64,000 nucleotides of DNA, from the NCBI RefSeq assembly GCF_000758925.1, contig NZ_JRNC01000009.1, positions 1 to 64,000 on the forward strand. The letters run 5' to 3'. Of the stretch, positions 53,995-61,828 are shown piece by piece. Numbering within the stretch: the stretch's first letter is position 1; every line of letters begins with the position of its first letter. Made by a program: the position numbers and the translations under genes. The notes under the pieces were generated by a model. That model ran no database searches. It was not told where the DNA came from and worked only from the letters and a program-made list of their open reading frames with translations. This stretch comes from Prevotella sp. S7-1-8 (GTDB lineage Bacteria > Bacteroidota > Bacteroidia > Bacteroidales > Bacteroidaceae).

Positions 53995-55062
53995 TTACTT
54001 CAATTCCGCGAGGTACTTGATGGTGCGAACCATTTGCGAAGTGTAAGAGTTCTCGTTGTCATACCAAGATACTACCTGTACCTGATATGTGTCCTCGTCC
54101 ACCTTGCTAACCATGGTCTGAGTGGCGTCAAACAGTGAGCCAAACTTCATTCCGATGATGTCCGATGAAACGATGAGGTCCTCGTTGTAACCGAAAGACT
54201 CGTTAGCGGCTGCTTTCATGGCGGCGTTCACACCCTCTACAGTGACGTTCTTGCCCTTAACGACCGCGATCAGGATGGTGGTGGAGCCTGTTGGCGTGGG
54301 AACACGCTGCGCGGAACCGATCAGCTTGCCATTGAGCTCAGGGATTACCAAGCCGATAGCTTTGGCGGCGCCAGTGGAGTTAGGCACGATATTGCAAGCG
54401 CCAGCGCGCGAACGACGCAGGTCTCCCTTGCGCTGTGGGCCGTCAAGGATCATCTGATCGCCTGTATACGCGTGGATTGTGGACATGATACCCGACTGGA
54501 TGGGAGCGAACTTGTTAAGCGCGGCGGCCATCGGAGCCAAGCAGTTGGTGGTGCAAGAAGCGGCCGACACAACCGTATCGCCGGCTTTCAATGTCTTGTG
54601 GTTGGTATTGTAAACGATAGTGGGCAGGTCGTTGCCAGCGGGAGCGGAAATAACCACTTTCTTGGCGCCAGCCTGAATGTGAGCGGAAGCCTTCGCCTTA
54701 GATGTATAAAAACCGGTGCACTCGAGCACTACATCCACGCCAAGCTCGCCCCAAGGCAACTCGGCAGCGTTTGGTTTAGCATAAATGGTAATCTCCTTGC
54801 CATCAACGGTGATAGAGCCGGGAGTAACAACTGTTTTGCCATCCTCGCCAAGAACAGAGTCTTTGAAGTCGACAGTGTGCTTGCCTTCGCCATACTTGCC
54901 GGCGAAGCCACCCTGTGCGGTGTCATACTTCAACAGATGAGCGAGCATCTTGGGACTTGTCAAGTCGTTGATAGCTACTACTTCATAACCTTCAGATTCG
55001 AACATCTGACGGAACGCGAGACGGCCAATACGACCGAAACCATTAATCGCTACTTTTGTCAT
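53995..55062 (-). CDS. gap: Glyceraldehyde-3-phosphate dehydrogenase
   Basis: 355 residues. The NAD-binding start [18 protein letters not shown] and the catalytic [12 protein letters not shown] (Cys170) identify it; the phosphate-site [15 protein letters not shown] is at the C-terminus. It has an insertion relative to the roughly 333-residue type, visible in the N-terminal domain ([20 protein letters not shown]). It oxidises glyceraldehyde 3-phosphate in glycolysis. Asp33 in INDLTS indicates NAD rather than NADP preference. Strong promoter and terminator suggest high expression as a single gene. Confidence 0.97.
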   Translation of the reverse strand: MTKVAINGFGRIGRLAFRQMFESEGYEVVAINDLTSPKMLAHLLKYDTAQGGFAGKYGEGKHTVDFKDSVLGEDGKTVVTPGSITVDGKEITIYAKPNAAELPWGELGVDVVLECTGFYTSKAKASAHIQAGAKKVVISAPAGNDLPTIVYNTNHKTLKAGDTVVSAASCTTNCLAPMAAALNKFAPIQSGIMSTIHAYTGDQMILDGPQRKGDLRRSRAGACNIVPNSTGAAKAIGLVIPELNGKLIGSAQRVPTPTGSTTILIAVVKGKNVTVEGVNAAMKAAANESFGYNEDLIVSSDIIGMKFGSLFDATQTMVSKVDEDTYQVQVVSWYDNENSYTSQMVRTIKYLAELK

Positions 55063-55134
55063 TTTACTTATTTTTATTAATAAAGGTTTAAAAAAAACAT
55101 ATCCTGATACGTGAAATCATTTTCTCTCGTACGC

Positions 55135-55165
55135 TTGCAAAGTTACAAATTATTTTCTAATTTTG
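55135..55165 (+). promoter_or_regulatory. Promoter TTG-N20-TAATTTTG of mscL
   Basis: TTG at 55135-55137, 20-bp spacer, TAATTTTG at 55158-55165. Leader about 135 nt to the ATG at 55304. Overlaps the gap -7 box on the opposite strand. Confidence 0.6.
55138..55145 (-). promoter_or_regulatory. -7 box TAACTTTG of gap
   Basis: Exact consensus on the minus strand, leader about 72 nt. It overlaps the -33 area of the divergent mscL promoter, so the two may compete. Confidence 0.65.
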
Positions 55166-55303
55166 TATTCAATTGGAGTATTAAATATATTAAAAATCAT
55201 CTACTTGCCACCCTTAACCTCCCAAAAAAAACAGCGATTGCCCCGAGTGCAAACTCCATGTGTCAAAAATACAAAATTTTCATTATTCATAAACACAACT
55301 ATC

Positions 55304-55681
55304 ATGGGATTTATCCAAGAATTCAAAGACTTTGCCATGAAAGGCAATGTCATGGACATGGCTGTCGGCGTGATCGTCGGCGGCGCCTTTGGCAAAATCG
55401 TGTCGTCACTTGTTGACGACATCCTCATGCCGCTCATTGGCATCTTCACAGGCGGAGTGGACTTCTCGTCTTTAGCCGCCACCGTGGGAAATGCCAAAAT
55501 AACATACGGCATGTTCGTCCAGAACGTTATTGATTTTCTTATCATCGCGTTCTGCGTCTTCGTGATGGTGAAAGCCATGAACAAGATTGTCAAGAAGCGC
55601 AAAGAGACTCCGGCCCCGGCAGCTCCATCCGCGGAGGAGAAACTGCTCGCCGAGATCAGGGACCTGCTCAAGCGGAAATAG
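55304..55681 (+). CDS. mscL: Large-conductance mechanosensitive channel MscL
   Basis: 125 residues from ATG 55304, giving [20 protein letters not shown], the canonical MscL start; longer in-frame starts are not plausible. TM1 contains the pore sequence [20 protein letters not shown], followed by a short periplasmic loop and TM2 ([20 protein letters not shown]). The C-terminal helix ([13 protein letters not shown]) matches the cytoplasmic bundle. It releases solutes during osmotic down-shock. A GC-rich hairpin without T-run follows at about 55700-55724. Confidence 0.96.
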   Translation: MGFIQEFKDFAMKGNVMDMAVGVIVGGAFGKIVSSLVDDILMPLIGIFTGGVDFSSLAATVGNAKITYGMFVQNVIDFLIIAFCVFVMVKAMNKIVKKRKETPAPAAPSAEEKLLAEIRDLLKRK

Positions 55682-55855
55682 CCGTCCATGGCGCGTCACG
55701 GGGAAGCCGCGACGCGGCCTCCCCGAACCTCACTGCGCCACAATCGCGCCCGCCACAACGGCAGACGCGATTGTGGCGCTGGCTTTTTGCATCGCCATCA
55801 CCAGCCCACCAAGCCAACCGCCAACCATCAGTCGTTCCGCCATCAGCTCACTGGG

Positions 55856-56029
55856 CTACTCGCGAATGTAATCTTTTGAGACCAAATCATAATACAAGGC
55901 CTCAAGCTCAGCTATCGTCAACCGCTCCACACTGTGCTCTATGACCCTGACAAGCTCTTCGCGGCGAGCGTTGTCGTCGCTTTCAAAACATGTAAAAACT
56001 TTATCCATCTGCCTATCTCGTTTTGTCAT
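55856..56029 (-). CDS. Short hypothetical protein, 57 aa
   Basis: 57 residues from ATG 56029; ATG 56008 (MDKVFTCFESDDNARREELV) is also reasonable. It is charged and probably all helical (VIEHSVERLTIAELEALYYD). A longer in-frame ORF upstream has poor, low-complexity composition, so I cut it here. No homologous domain recognised. It could be real, given the well-formed helical sequence, but a promoter was not found. Confidence 0.45.
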   Translation of the reverse strand: MTKRDRQMDKVFTCFESDDNARREELVRVIEHSVERLTIAELEALYYDLVSKDYIRE

Positions 56030-56210
56030 TATAACGCCTCGAGGCGCCGGCATATTGCTTATGGCGTTTTTTATTCTCCATCTTCCGTGCCCCCAACACC
56101 CTGCCACAGAGGTCGCGCCATGGGCAAACCACCAATGCGCACAGGCGGCCAAAAAGTAGGCATGTAACAAATTCTTTAGTCAATTGTCACAATAATATAA
56201 TATCAATAAC

Positions 56211-56240
56211 TTGCCAATCGAAGTTTAATTTGTAATTTTG
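56211..56240 (+). promoter_or_regulatory. Promoter TTG-N19-TAATTTTG of the PafA-like gene
   Basis: TTG at 56211-56213, 19-bp spacer, TAATTTTG at 56233-56240; leader about 34 nt. A textbook match. Confidence 0.8.
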
Positions 56241-56277
56241 CAGTTGTTATAACACATATTTCTTTTATCATTCTCAC

Positions 56278-57753
56278 ATGAAAAAAATTATTACCCTATT
56301 CGTGGCAGGGCTCCTTGCCTTGCCGGGCATGGCCCAAGTGAGCCGCCCCAAACTCGTCGTGGGACTCGTGGTAGACCAAATGCGCTGGGACTACCTGTAT
56401 TATTTTTACGATCAATTCCAAGCCGGCGGACTGCGGCGATTGGTGGACAAAGGCTACAGTTTTGAGAACACCATGATCAACTACGTGCCCACCGTCACGG
56501 CCATAGGCCACTCAAGCATTTACACGGGGTCGGTGCCAGCCTTGCATGGCATCGCCGGAAACGACTTTTACATAGATGGGCAGAAAACCTATTGCTGCCA
56601 TGACGCCTCTGTCAAGGCCGTGGGCTCCAACGGAAAGGCGGGCCAAATGTCGCCGCGCAACCTCTTGGCGTCTGGCATTGGCGACGTGCTCAAGACGCAC
56701 ACCGACTACAAAGCCAAGGTCATCGGCGTGGCTCTCAAAGACCGCGCGGCCATATTGCCGGCCGGGCACGCCGCGGACGCGGCTTATTGGTGGGACGGAG
56801 AGGCGGGGCATTTCATCTCCTCCACTTATTACATGACGCAATTGCCCGCGTGGGCAAACAAGCTCAACAATGAGCTGAAAACCAAACCAGGCTACGACAT
56901 CAAGACATCAGTGCAGGGCGTGACCGCCACTTTCCGCATGGCCGAGGCCGCGTTGATAAACGAAGGCATGGGGCTGGACAACGTAACAGACCTTTTGGCC
57001 ATCAGCGTGTCTTCCACCGACGCCATCGGCCACACGTATGGCACGCGCCATCAGCTCACCCGCGCCGCCTACATGGAGCTTGACAATCAATTGGCCAAAC
57101 TCTTTGCCCTTTTGGACAAGCGCGTGGGACGGGGAAACTACCTGCTATTTCTCTCCGCCGACCATGGCGCGGCGCACAACCCCAACGAGATGAAAGCGCA
57201 CAAAATACCGGCCGGCGGACTTGAGTTCTGGGCTTGGAAAGCGGACGTGAACAAGGCCGTGGGCCTGCGACTGGGCATCGACGGCAATGTCATCATGGCC
57301 GAAAACGCTGGGCGCATCTATCTTGACCACAAGCTCATTGAGCGTTGCGGCAAATCGATAGACGACGTAAAACAGGCCGTCATCGACGAGATGGAGAAGC
57401 GCGACGAGATACTCTATGTCGTGGATTACGACAGGGCGCTCACCACGTCGGTGCCCCAACCCATCCGCGAGCGCATCGTCAACGGTTACAACAAGAAACG
57501 CAGCGGCGACCTTTTCTACATACCCAAGGCTGGATGGGAGAACGTGAGCGACAAGCCCGACTACGTGGGCACCACGCACGGGCAATGGAACCCTTACGAC
57601 GCGCACATCCCATTCGTGCTCTACGGATGGCACGTCAGTGCGGGGCAAACGCACGAGCCCACCTGTATGACCGACATAGCGCCCACCATCTGCGCCATGC
57701 TCCACATACAGATGCCCAACAGTTGCGTGGGCAACGCCAAGGAAGTGAGATAA
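56278..57753 (+). CDS. PafA-like alkaline phosphatase, periplasmic
   Basis: 491 residues with a signal peptide (MKKIITLFVAGLLALPGMAQ). It belongs to the alkaline phosphatase superfamily with a Thr nucleophile: Thr74 in PTVTAIGHSS, Asn95 in GIAGNDFY, and Lys154/Arg156 in ALKDRAAILPAGH. These match Thr79, Asn100, Lys162 and Arg164 of PafA from Elizabethkingia. Zinc-site motifs LSADHGAAHNP and STTHG-like VGTTHGQWNP are present. PafA is a phosphate-irrepressible phosphomonoesterase; a phosphodiesterase relative cannot be excluded. Shorter than PafA (about 546), mainly in surface insertions. Confidence 0.9.
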   Translation: MKKIITLFVAGLLALPGMAQVSRPKLVVGLVVDQMRWDYLYYFYDQFQAGGLRRLVDKGYSFENTMINYVPTVTAIGHSSIYTGSVPALHGIAGNDFYIDGQKTYCCHDASVKAVGSNGKAGQMSPRNLLASGIGDVLKTHTDYKAKVIGVALKDRAAILPAGHAADAAYWWDGEAGHFISSTYYMTQLPAWANKLNNELKTKPGYDIKTSVQGVTATFRMAEAALINEGMGLDNVTDLLAISVSSTDAIGHTYGTRHQLTRAAYMELDNQLAKLFALLDKRVGRGNYLLFLSADHGAAHNPNEMKAHKIPAGGLEFWAWKADVNKAVGLRLGIDGNVIMAENAGRIYLDHKLIERCGKSIDDVKQAVIDEMEKRDEILYVVDYDRALTTSVPQPIRERIVNGYNKKRSGDLFYIPKAGWENVSDKPDYVGTTHGQWNPYDAHIPFVLYGWHVSAGQTHEPTCMTDIAPTICAMLHIQMPNSCVGNAKEVR

Positions 57754-58448
57754 AGGCGCGGCCCTCCCCCGCACACGTACACGTCGGAGGGCCACATAAA
57801 CCGTCCATGTGGCATGGACGGCAGGCGATTTCGCCACACCAAAAAAATTCTTCCACATACCATTTATGACATGCGAAAGCATCGCCCCTGACACCACACG
57901 ATGTCAAAAAAGGCGATGCTTTTTCGTGTCTAAAAAAAAGGATGAAATAGAGATCGCGCGATTGTTTCTTTGCCGAAAAAGGCCATTCACAAGCGCGCCA
58001 AAACAGCATCGGTCGCTCATTTGAACACCGGCCGCGCGCGTGTAAGGCTTAATGGAGTCGCCCTTAGGCTCTTTTCGCATCGCGTTCAAGGCTCATTCAT
58101 GACGCCTTTAGCGCACAATCGCGACGCCATTACGCCTCAATCGCGCCACATGAGCATCCACTCGAAAACGACGAAAACAAGCGCTCGCACCCAAATGGCT
58201 ATCTTGCAAACACTTATAAACACCGGCCATTTTTGCCGTATTTTGAGCCAAAGGCTTTTCATTTTTAAATAAGCGAAGCGCAGGCACGTTGTTGTCAAAA
58301 AAAATACACGTTTTTTTTCTCTTTCGGCGACGCATCCTTTTGATGACAACAGGGGGCTTGCCTACGATTGCGCCACGGCGCGATGGCGGCGCGCCACCTC
58401 ATTTTTTCCTCCGGCCCATGCCACCAAGCGCGTCCTGTCAAGGTGACA
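57754..58448. other. 695-bp gene-free convergent spacer
   Basis: Lies between the PafA-like gene and a HAD phosphatase gene. It contains inverted repeats GGCCCTCC/GGAGGGCC (57760-57767, 57786-57793) and CCGTCCATG/CATGGACGG (57801-57821), the terminator at 57876-57926, and the 14-mer GCCATTTTTGCCGT (58226-58239) shared with the spacer at 25,435. The HAD gene's end lies just right of it. Open frames near 57,970-58,335 look non-coding. Confidence 0.55.
57876..57926 (+). terminator. Terminator of the PafA-like gene
   Basis: AAAGCATCGCC (57876-57886) pairs with GGCGATGCTTT (57912-57922), followed by further T's. The 25-nt loop holds a smaller TGACA/TGTCA stem. It lies about 120 bp after the stop. 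Confidence 0.8.
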
Positions 58449-59096
58449 TTATGGTTGGCGGCCGGCCGCACGCGACAGCTCGTTCGCGTCCAACTGCGTG
58501 AAATCGTCCACCACGCGGTCGCTCAACGGTCGCACCACGTCGCGGCCGTTGGTCGTTGTCAGGGCCACAGCGTACAGCCCCGCGGCCCTGACGGCCCTCA
58601 ATCCGTTCACGCTATCCTCAAAACCCACGCAGTCGCCCGGTTCCGCGCCGAACGCGGCGGCGGCGCGCAGATAGCAGTCGGGATGCGGCTTGCTCCTCGC
58701 GAAATCCTCGCTGGTGAGTATCCTGTCAAAGTGACGGGGCAGCTCGGGCAATTTCGTATACACGCTTTTCATTTTGGAAAGGTTGCTGCTTGTAACCAAA
58801 GCCGTGCATATGCCGAGACTCTTCAGTTGTGCCACGAAGGCCTCGAAGCCCGGTATATAGCTAAAGGTCATGGCGCGCTCAAAATCGTCAAGCGCGTGCG
58901 TTATGGCTTCTCGCCGTCCGGGTTGGCCAAAAAAGTAAGCGTCGAAAATCTGGTGGAGCGTCATGCCCTTTATCTTATGCTCCAATCCCGGGATTTCAGG
59001 GTGGTAACGTCTCATCTGCCCTCCCCAAAACTTGGTGTACTGTCTCTCGGTGTCCAAGACCACGCCGTCAAGGTCAAATAAAGCGGCTTTAATCAT
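58449..59096 (-). CDS. HAD-superfamily phosphatase (beta-phosphoglucomutase-like)
   Basis: 215 residues. Motif I is FDLDGVVLDTE with the nucleophile Asp, motif II is ALVTSSN, Lys is in SKPHPDCYL, and motif IV is VGFEDSVNGLRAV. The alpha-helical cap lies between residues 15 and 85. This is the beta-PGM/phosphatase subgroup acting on small phosphosugars; the substrate is unknown. It is divergent from rsmG with a shared promoter palindrome at 59116-59144. Confidence 0.92.
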   Translation of the reverse strand: MIKAALFDLDGVVLDTERQYTKFWGGQMRRYHPEIPGLEHKIKGMTLHQIFDAYFFGQPGRREAITHALDDFERAMTFSYIPGFEAFVAQLKSLGICTALVTSSNLSKMKSVYTKLPELPRHFDRILTSEDFARSKPHPDCYLRAAAAFGAEPGDCVGFEDSVNGLRAVRAAGLYAVALTTTNGRDVVRPLSDRVVDDFTQLDANELSRAAGRQP

Positions 59097-59115
59097 TATT
59101 ATAAGTATTTGACCA

Positions 59116-59144
59116 CAAAGTTACGCCAAAAAATCGTAACTTTG
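59116..59144. promoter_or_regulatory. Divergent -7 boxes forming an inverted repeat (HAD gene / rsmG)
   Basis: CAAAGTTACG (59116-59125) and CGTAACTTTG (59135-59144) are exact inverse copies around a 9-bp spacer. Each contains a TAACTTTG -7 box, one for the HAD gene (minus, 19 bp before its ATG) and one for rsmG (plus, 8 bp before its ATG). The two polymerases cannot bind at once, so the genes may be reciprocally expressed. Confidence 0.6.
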
Positions 59145-59152
59145 CGGCGATA

Positions 59153-59779
59153 ATGGACAAATCGATTATTTTCAATCATTTCGCGTCGCTCACCGCCACG
59201 CAGCAGCGACAGTTCGAGGCGCTCGACGCTTTGTACCGCGACTGGAACGCCAAGATCAACGTCATCTCTCGCAAAGACATCGACAACCTGTACCTTCACC
59301 ACGTGCTTCACTCGCTGGCCATCGCCAAGCTCATTGGCTTCAAGCCCGGAACGCGCGTGCTCGACATCGGCACGGGGGGCGGATTCCCGGGCATTCCCTT
59401 GGCCATCATGTTTCCCGACTGTTATTTTAGGCTTATCGATGGCGTGGGCAAAAAAATAAAAGTGGCCACCGAGGTGGCGTCGGCCATCGGCCTGACCAAC
59501 GTGGAGGCCGTGCAGCGACGTGGCGAGGAGGAAAAAGACAAGTTCCACTTCGTGGTGTCGCGTGCCGTGATGCCCTTGCCCGACTTGGTGAAAATCGTAC
59601 GCAAGAACATCTCCAAAGAACAGCTCAACGCTCTGCCCAACGGTCTCATCGCTCTCAAGGGTGGCGACCTCAAAACCGAAACCAAGCCTTTTGGCAAGGC
59701 GGTATCGCTCACACCCATCAACGAGTGGTTCGCCGACAAGTGGTTCGCCGACAAGCAGTTGGTGTACCTACCACTGTGA
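59153..59779 (+). CDS. rsmG: 16S rRNA (guanine-N7) methyltransferase RsmG
   Basis: 208 residues; methylates G527 of 16S rRNA using SAM. The start MDKSIIFNHFASLTATQQRQ fits the family, followed by DWNAKINVISRKD. The SAM motif I is VLDIGTGGGFPGIPLA, and FVVSRAVMPLPDL comes later. The C-terminus carries a tandem 5-residue repeat, WFADKWFADK, from a 15-bp DNA duplication (59726-59755). With a -7 box 8 bp before the ATG, the message has almost no leader. Likely the first of a three-gene unit with the MBL gene and ruvC. Confidence 0.95.
   Translation: MDKSIIFNHFASLTATQQRQFEALDALYRDWNAKINVISRKDIDNLYLHHVLHSLAIAKLIGFKPGTRVLDIGTGGGFPGIPLAIMFPDCYFRLIDGVGKKIKVATEVASAIGLTNVEAVQRRGEEEKDKFHFVVSRAVMPLPDLVKIVRKNISKEQLNALPNGLIALKGGDLKTETKPFGKAVSLTPINEWFADKWFADKQLVYLPL
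59726..59755 (+). repeat. 15-bp tandem duplication inside rsmG
   Basis: TGGTTCGCCGACAAG is present twice in direct succession (59726-59740, 59741-59755), in frame. Probably replication slippage. Confidence 0.95.
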
Positions 59780-59819
59780 CCGCGCCACCTTTAATGGTCT
59801 TACACTTATATATCAAGCT

Positions 59820-60467
59820 ATGCTGAACATCAAAACATTCGTTTGCAACATGATACGCGAGAACTGCTACGTGGTAAGTGACGACACACGCGAAGCCGTC
59901 ATCATAGATTGCGGAGCGTTCTACGACGAGGACAAGGAGTCTATACGCCAATACATCAAGACCAACAAATTGCGCCCCGTACACCTGTTAGCCACCCATG
60001 GACACGTAGACCACAATTTCGGCAACAAGTTCGCGCAAGACACATGGGGGCTACGGGTGGAGCTTTCTGGCGCCGACGAGCCGCTCATCAAGTCACTGCC
60101 AGAGCAGGCTATGGCCATTTGCGGCGTGCGAATGGGCAATGACGACGTGGCGCCCGTGGGTCGATACTTGCGGGCAGGAGAGGTCGTCTCGTTTGGCAAC
60201 CATAGCCTCGAGGTGTTAGAGACGCCCGGGCATACGCCCGGTGGCGTGTTCTTTTACTGTGAGGCAGAGCGCGCGGGCTTCTCGGGCGACACACTATTTT
60301 ACCACAACGTGGGTCGCTGCGACCTGCCGGGAAGCTCCATGTTTATGCTCATCCAGAGCCTGCGCATGCTCTCGCAACTGCCCGACGACACGCGCGTGTA
60401 TCCCGGGCACGGCAAAAACACGACCATAGGCGAGGAGGTGGGGCACAATCCCTACATGGACCGATAG
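59820..60467 (+). CDS. MBL-fold hydrolase (glyoxalase II-like)
   Basis: 215 residues from ATG 59820. The metal-binding motif is THGHVDHNFGNKF (HxHxDH), with further ligands in ETPGHTPGG, FSGDTLFYHNVGRCDLPGS and YPGHGKNT. This short form lacks the C-terminal glutathione-binding domain of true glyoxalase II, so it belongs to the broader GloB-like group. The substrate is unknown; thioesters or hydroxyacyl compounds are common. It sits 40 bp after rsmG and 31 bp before ruvC. Confidence 0.92.
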   Translation: MLNIKTFVCNMIRENCYVVSDDTREAVIIDCGAFYDEDKESIRQYIKTNKLRPVHLLATHGHVDHNFGNKFAQDTWGLRVELSGADEPLIKSLPEQAMAICGVRMGNDDVAPVGRYLRAGEVVSFGNHSLEVLETPGHTPGGVFFYCEAERAGFSGDTLFYHNVGRCDLPGSSMFMLIQSLRMLSQLPDDTRVYPGHGKNTTIGEEVGHNPYMDR

Positions 60468-60498
60468 CCCAACGCCCAACCAGAGACTCTTGCGCGGC

Positions 60499-61080
60499 AT
60501 GACATCCATCAACAGGCACCCCACCGAGCGGCTCATTCTCGGCATAGACCCAGGCACCAACGTCATGGGCTATGGCGTGCTTCGCGTGAAAGCGGGCAAG
60601 CCGGAGATGGTGGCCATGGGAGTGATAGACATGCGAAAAACCAAGGATGTCTATCTCAAATTGGGCAAGATATTCGAGCGTGTCATCGGTGTCATAGACG
60701 AGTACCACCCCGACGAGATGGCCATAGAGGCTCCTTTTTTCAGCAAAAACGTGCAGTCGCTTATCAAATTGGGGCGCGCGCAGGGCGTGGCAATAGCCGC
60801 CGCCATACACCGTGACATCTTCATACATGAGTATGCGCCACTGAAAATCAAGATGGCCATCACCGGCCAGGGGCAGGCTTCCAAAGAACAGGTGGCGGCC
60901 ATGCTGCAAAGACTGTTACACATAGACAAGGATGAGATGCCCACATTCATGGATGCCACAGATGCGTTGGGAGCGGCATACTGCCATTTCATGCAACTGA
61001 CCACCCCTGACATGAACACACCGAGATACGGCAGCTGGGCTGACTACGCCAAGAGAAACCCTAAAAAAATAAAAAAATAG
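60499..61080 (+). CDS. ruvC: Holliday junction resolvase RuvC
   Basis: 193 residues from ATG 60499; a TTG start at 60490 is unlikely. The four catalytic acidic residues are Asp17 (LGIDPGTNVMGYG), Glu77 (MAIEAPFFSKN), and Asp152 and Asp155 (FMDATDALGAAYCH). LKIKMAITGQGQASKEQVA is the usual core helix region. It cleaves recombination intermediates with RuvAB, which are not in the window. The C-terminal tail is Lys-rich (AKRNPKKIKK). Confidence 0.96.
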   Translation: MTSINRHPTERLILGIDPGTNVMGYGVLRVKAGKPEMVAMGVIDMRKTKDVYLKLGKIFERVIGVIDEYHPDEMAIEAPFFSKNVQSLIKLGRAQGVAIAAAIHRDIFIHEYAPLKIKMAITGQGQASKEQVAAMLQRLLHIDKDEMPTFMDATDALGAAYCHFMQLTTPDMNTPRYGSWADYAKRNPKKIKK

Positions 61081-61217
61081 GAAACATTCATCTCACCAAC
61101 TGCGTCTATGATATGAACGTGAGACGTATAGCCATGCCACGACTTCTTGAAAAAAACGTCATGGGCAAACGCCAAGCACACCATAAAAAGACAAAACATA
61201 AAGACAAAACATCACAC

Positions 61218-61700
61218 ATGAAAAAAACATTGATGGCCTTGACCATGCTTCTTGCCATGACGGCCAACGCGCGCGCGCAACAAATTTACAATGAGGTGAA
61301 ACGCATGCAAAAAAGTTTCTCGACCATAAAATACGACAAAAACAAGTCCATGGACAAGCGCAGAGTGGCCTCGTTCAAATGGGATGCCATAGAGTACATG
61401 CTCTTTAAGGCAAAAGAAGACAACACTTTCACCGAGAAAAAATTGGGGGAGCAAACCATCGCCATGACCGATTTCGTGAACCTTTATTTCAAACGCTTGG
61501 CCGAAGCGAACACCAAGTCCAAACGAGAGATCGCGACCTCGCGTTTCAAGAATGCCAGCATTAACAACAGTTTGTTCAACGACATGGACAAAGATTTGGT
61601 GTTGGGATATTACAACAACGCTAAGTTTCCTACACCTTTCTCGCTCGATACCGATTGGGTAAAAGCGTTAAAAGAGATTAGAAGCAAGAACTGGAACTAA
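61218..61700 (+). CDS. Secreted hypothetical protein, 160 aa
   Basis: 160 residues from ATG 61218. MKKTLMALTMLLAMTANARA is a signal peptide cleaved near ARAQQ; the upstream in-frame ATG at 61113 would add 35 non-family residues. The mature part is charged and mostly helical (YNEVKRMQKSFSTIKYDKNK), with conserved-looking aromatics (FKWDAIEYMLFKAKED). Similar small periplasmic proteins exist in Prevotella-type genomes, but no function is known to me. The 137-bp gap after ruvC may carry a promoter. Confidence 0.8.
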   Translation: MKKTLMALTMLLAMTANARAQQIYNEVKRMQKSFSTIKYDKNKSMDKRRVASFKWDAIEYMLFKAKEDNTFTEKKLGEQTIAMTDFVNLYFKRLAEANTKSKREIATSRFKNASINNSLFNDMDKDLVLGYYNNAKFPTPFSLDTDWVKALKEIRSKNWN

Positions 61701-61724
61701 CGTTCCCCATAGCCTCTGTAAACA

Positions 61725-61781
61725 AAATCGTGTTTAATAGGCCTGACAAAAATTGTGAGTCGGGCCTATTAAACACGATTT
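61725..61781. terminator. Bidirectional terminator with 23-bp arms
   Basis: Arms 61725-61747 and 61759-61781 are complementary apart from one mismatch, with an 11-nt loop. The stem ends in AAATCG/CGATTT, so a T-run follows in either direction. It lies between two convergent genes, 24 bp after one stop and 47 bp from the other. Confidence 0.92.
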
Positions 61782-61828
61782 ATTTTATTGGTAAGGATGC
61801 CACGAGTTTTTGGTGCCTATCGCACCTC

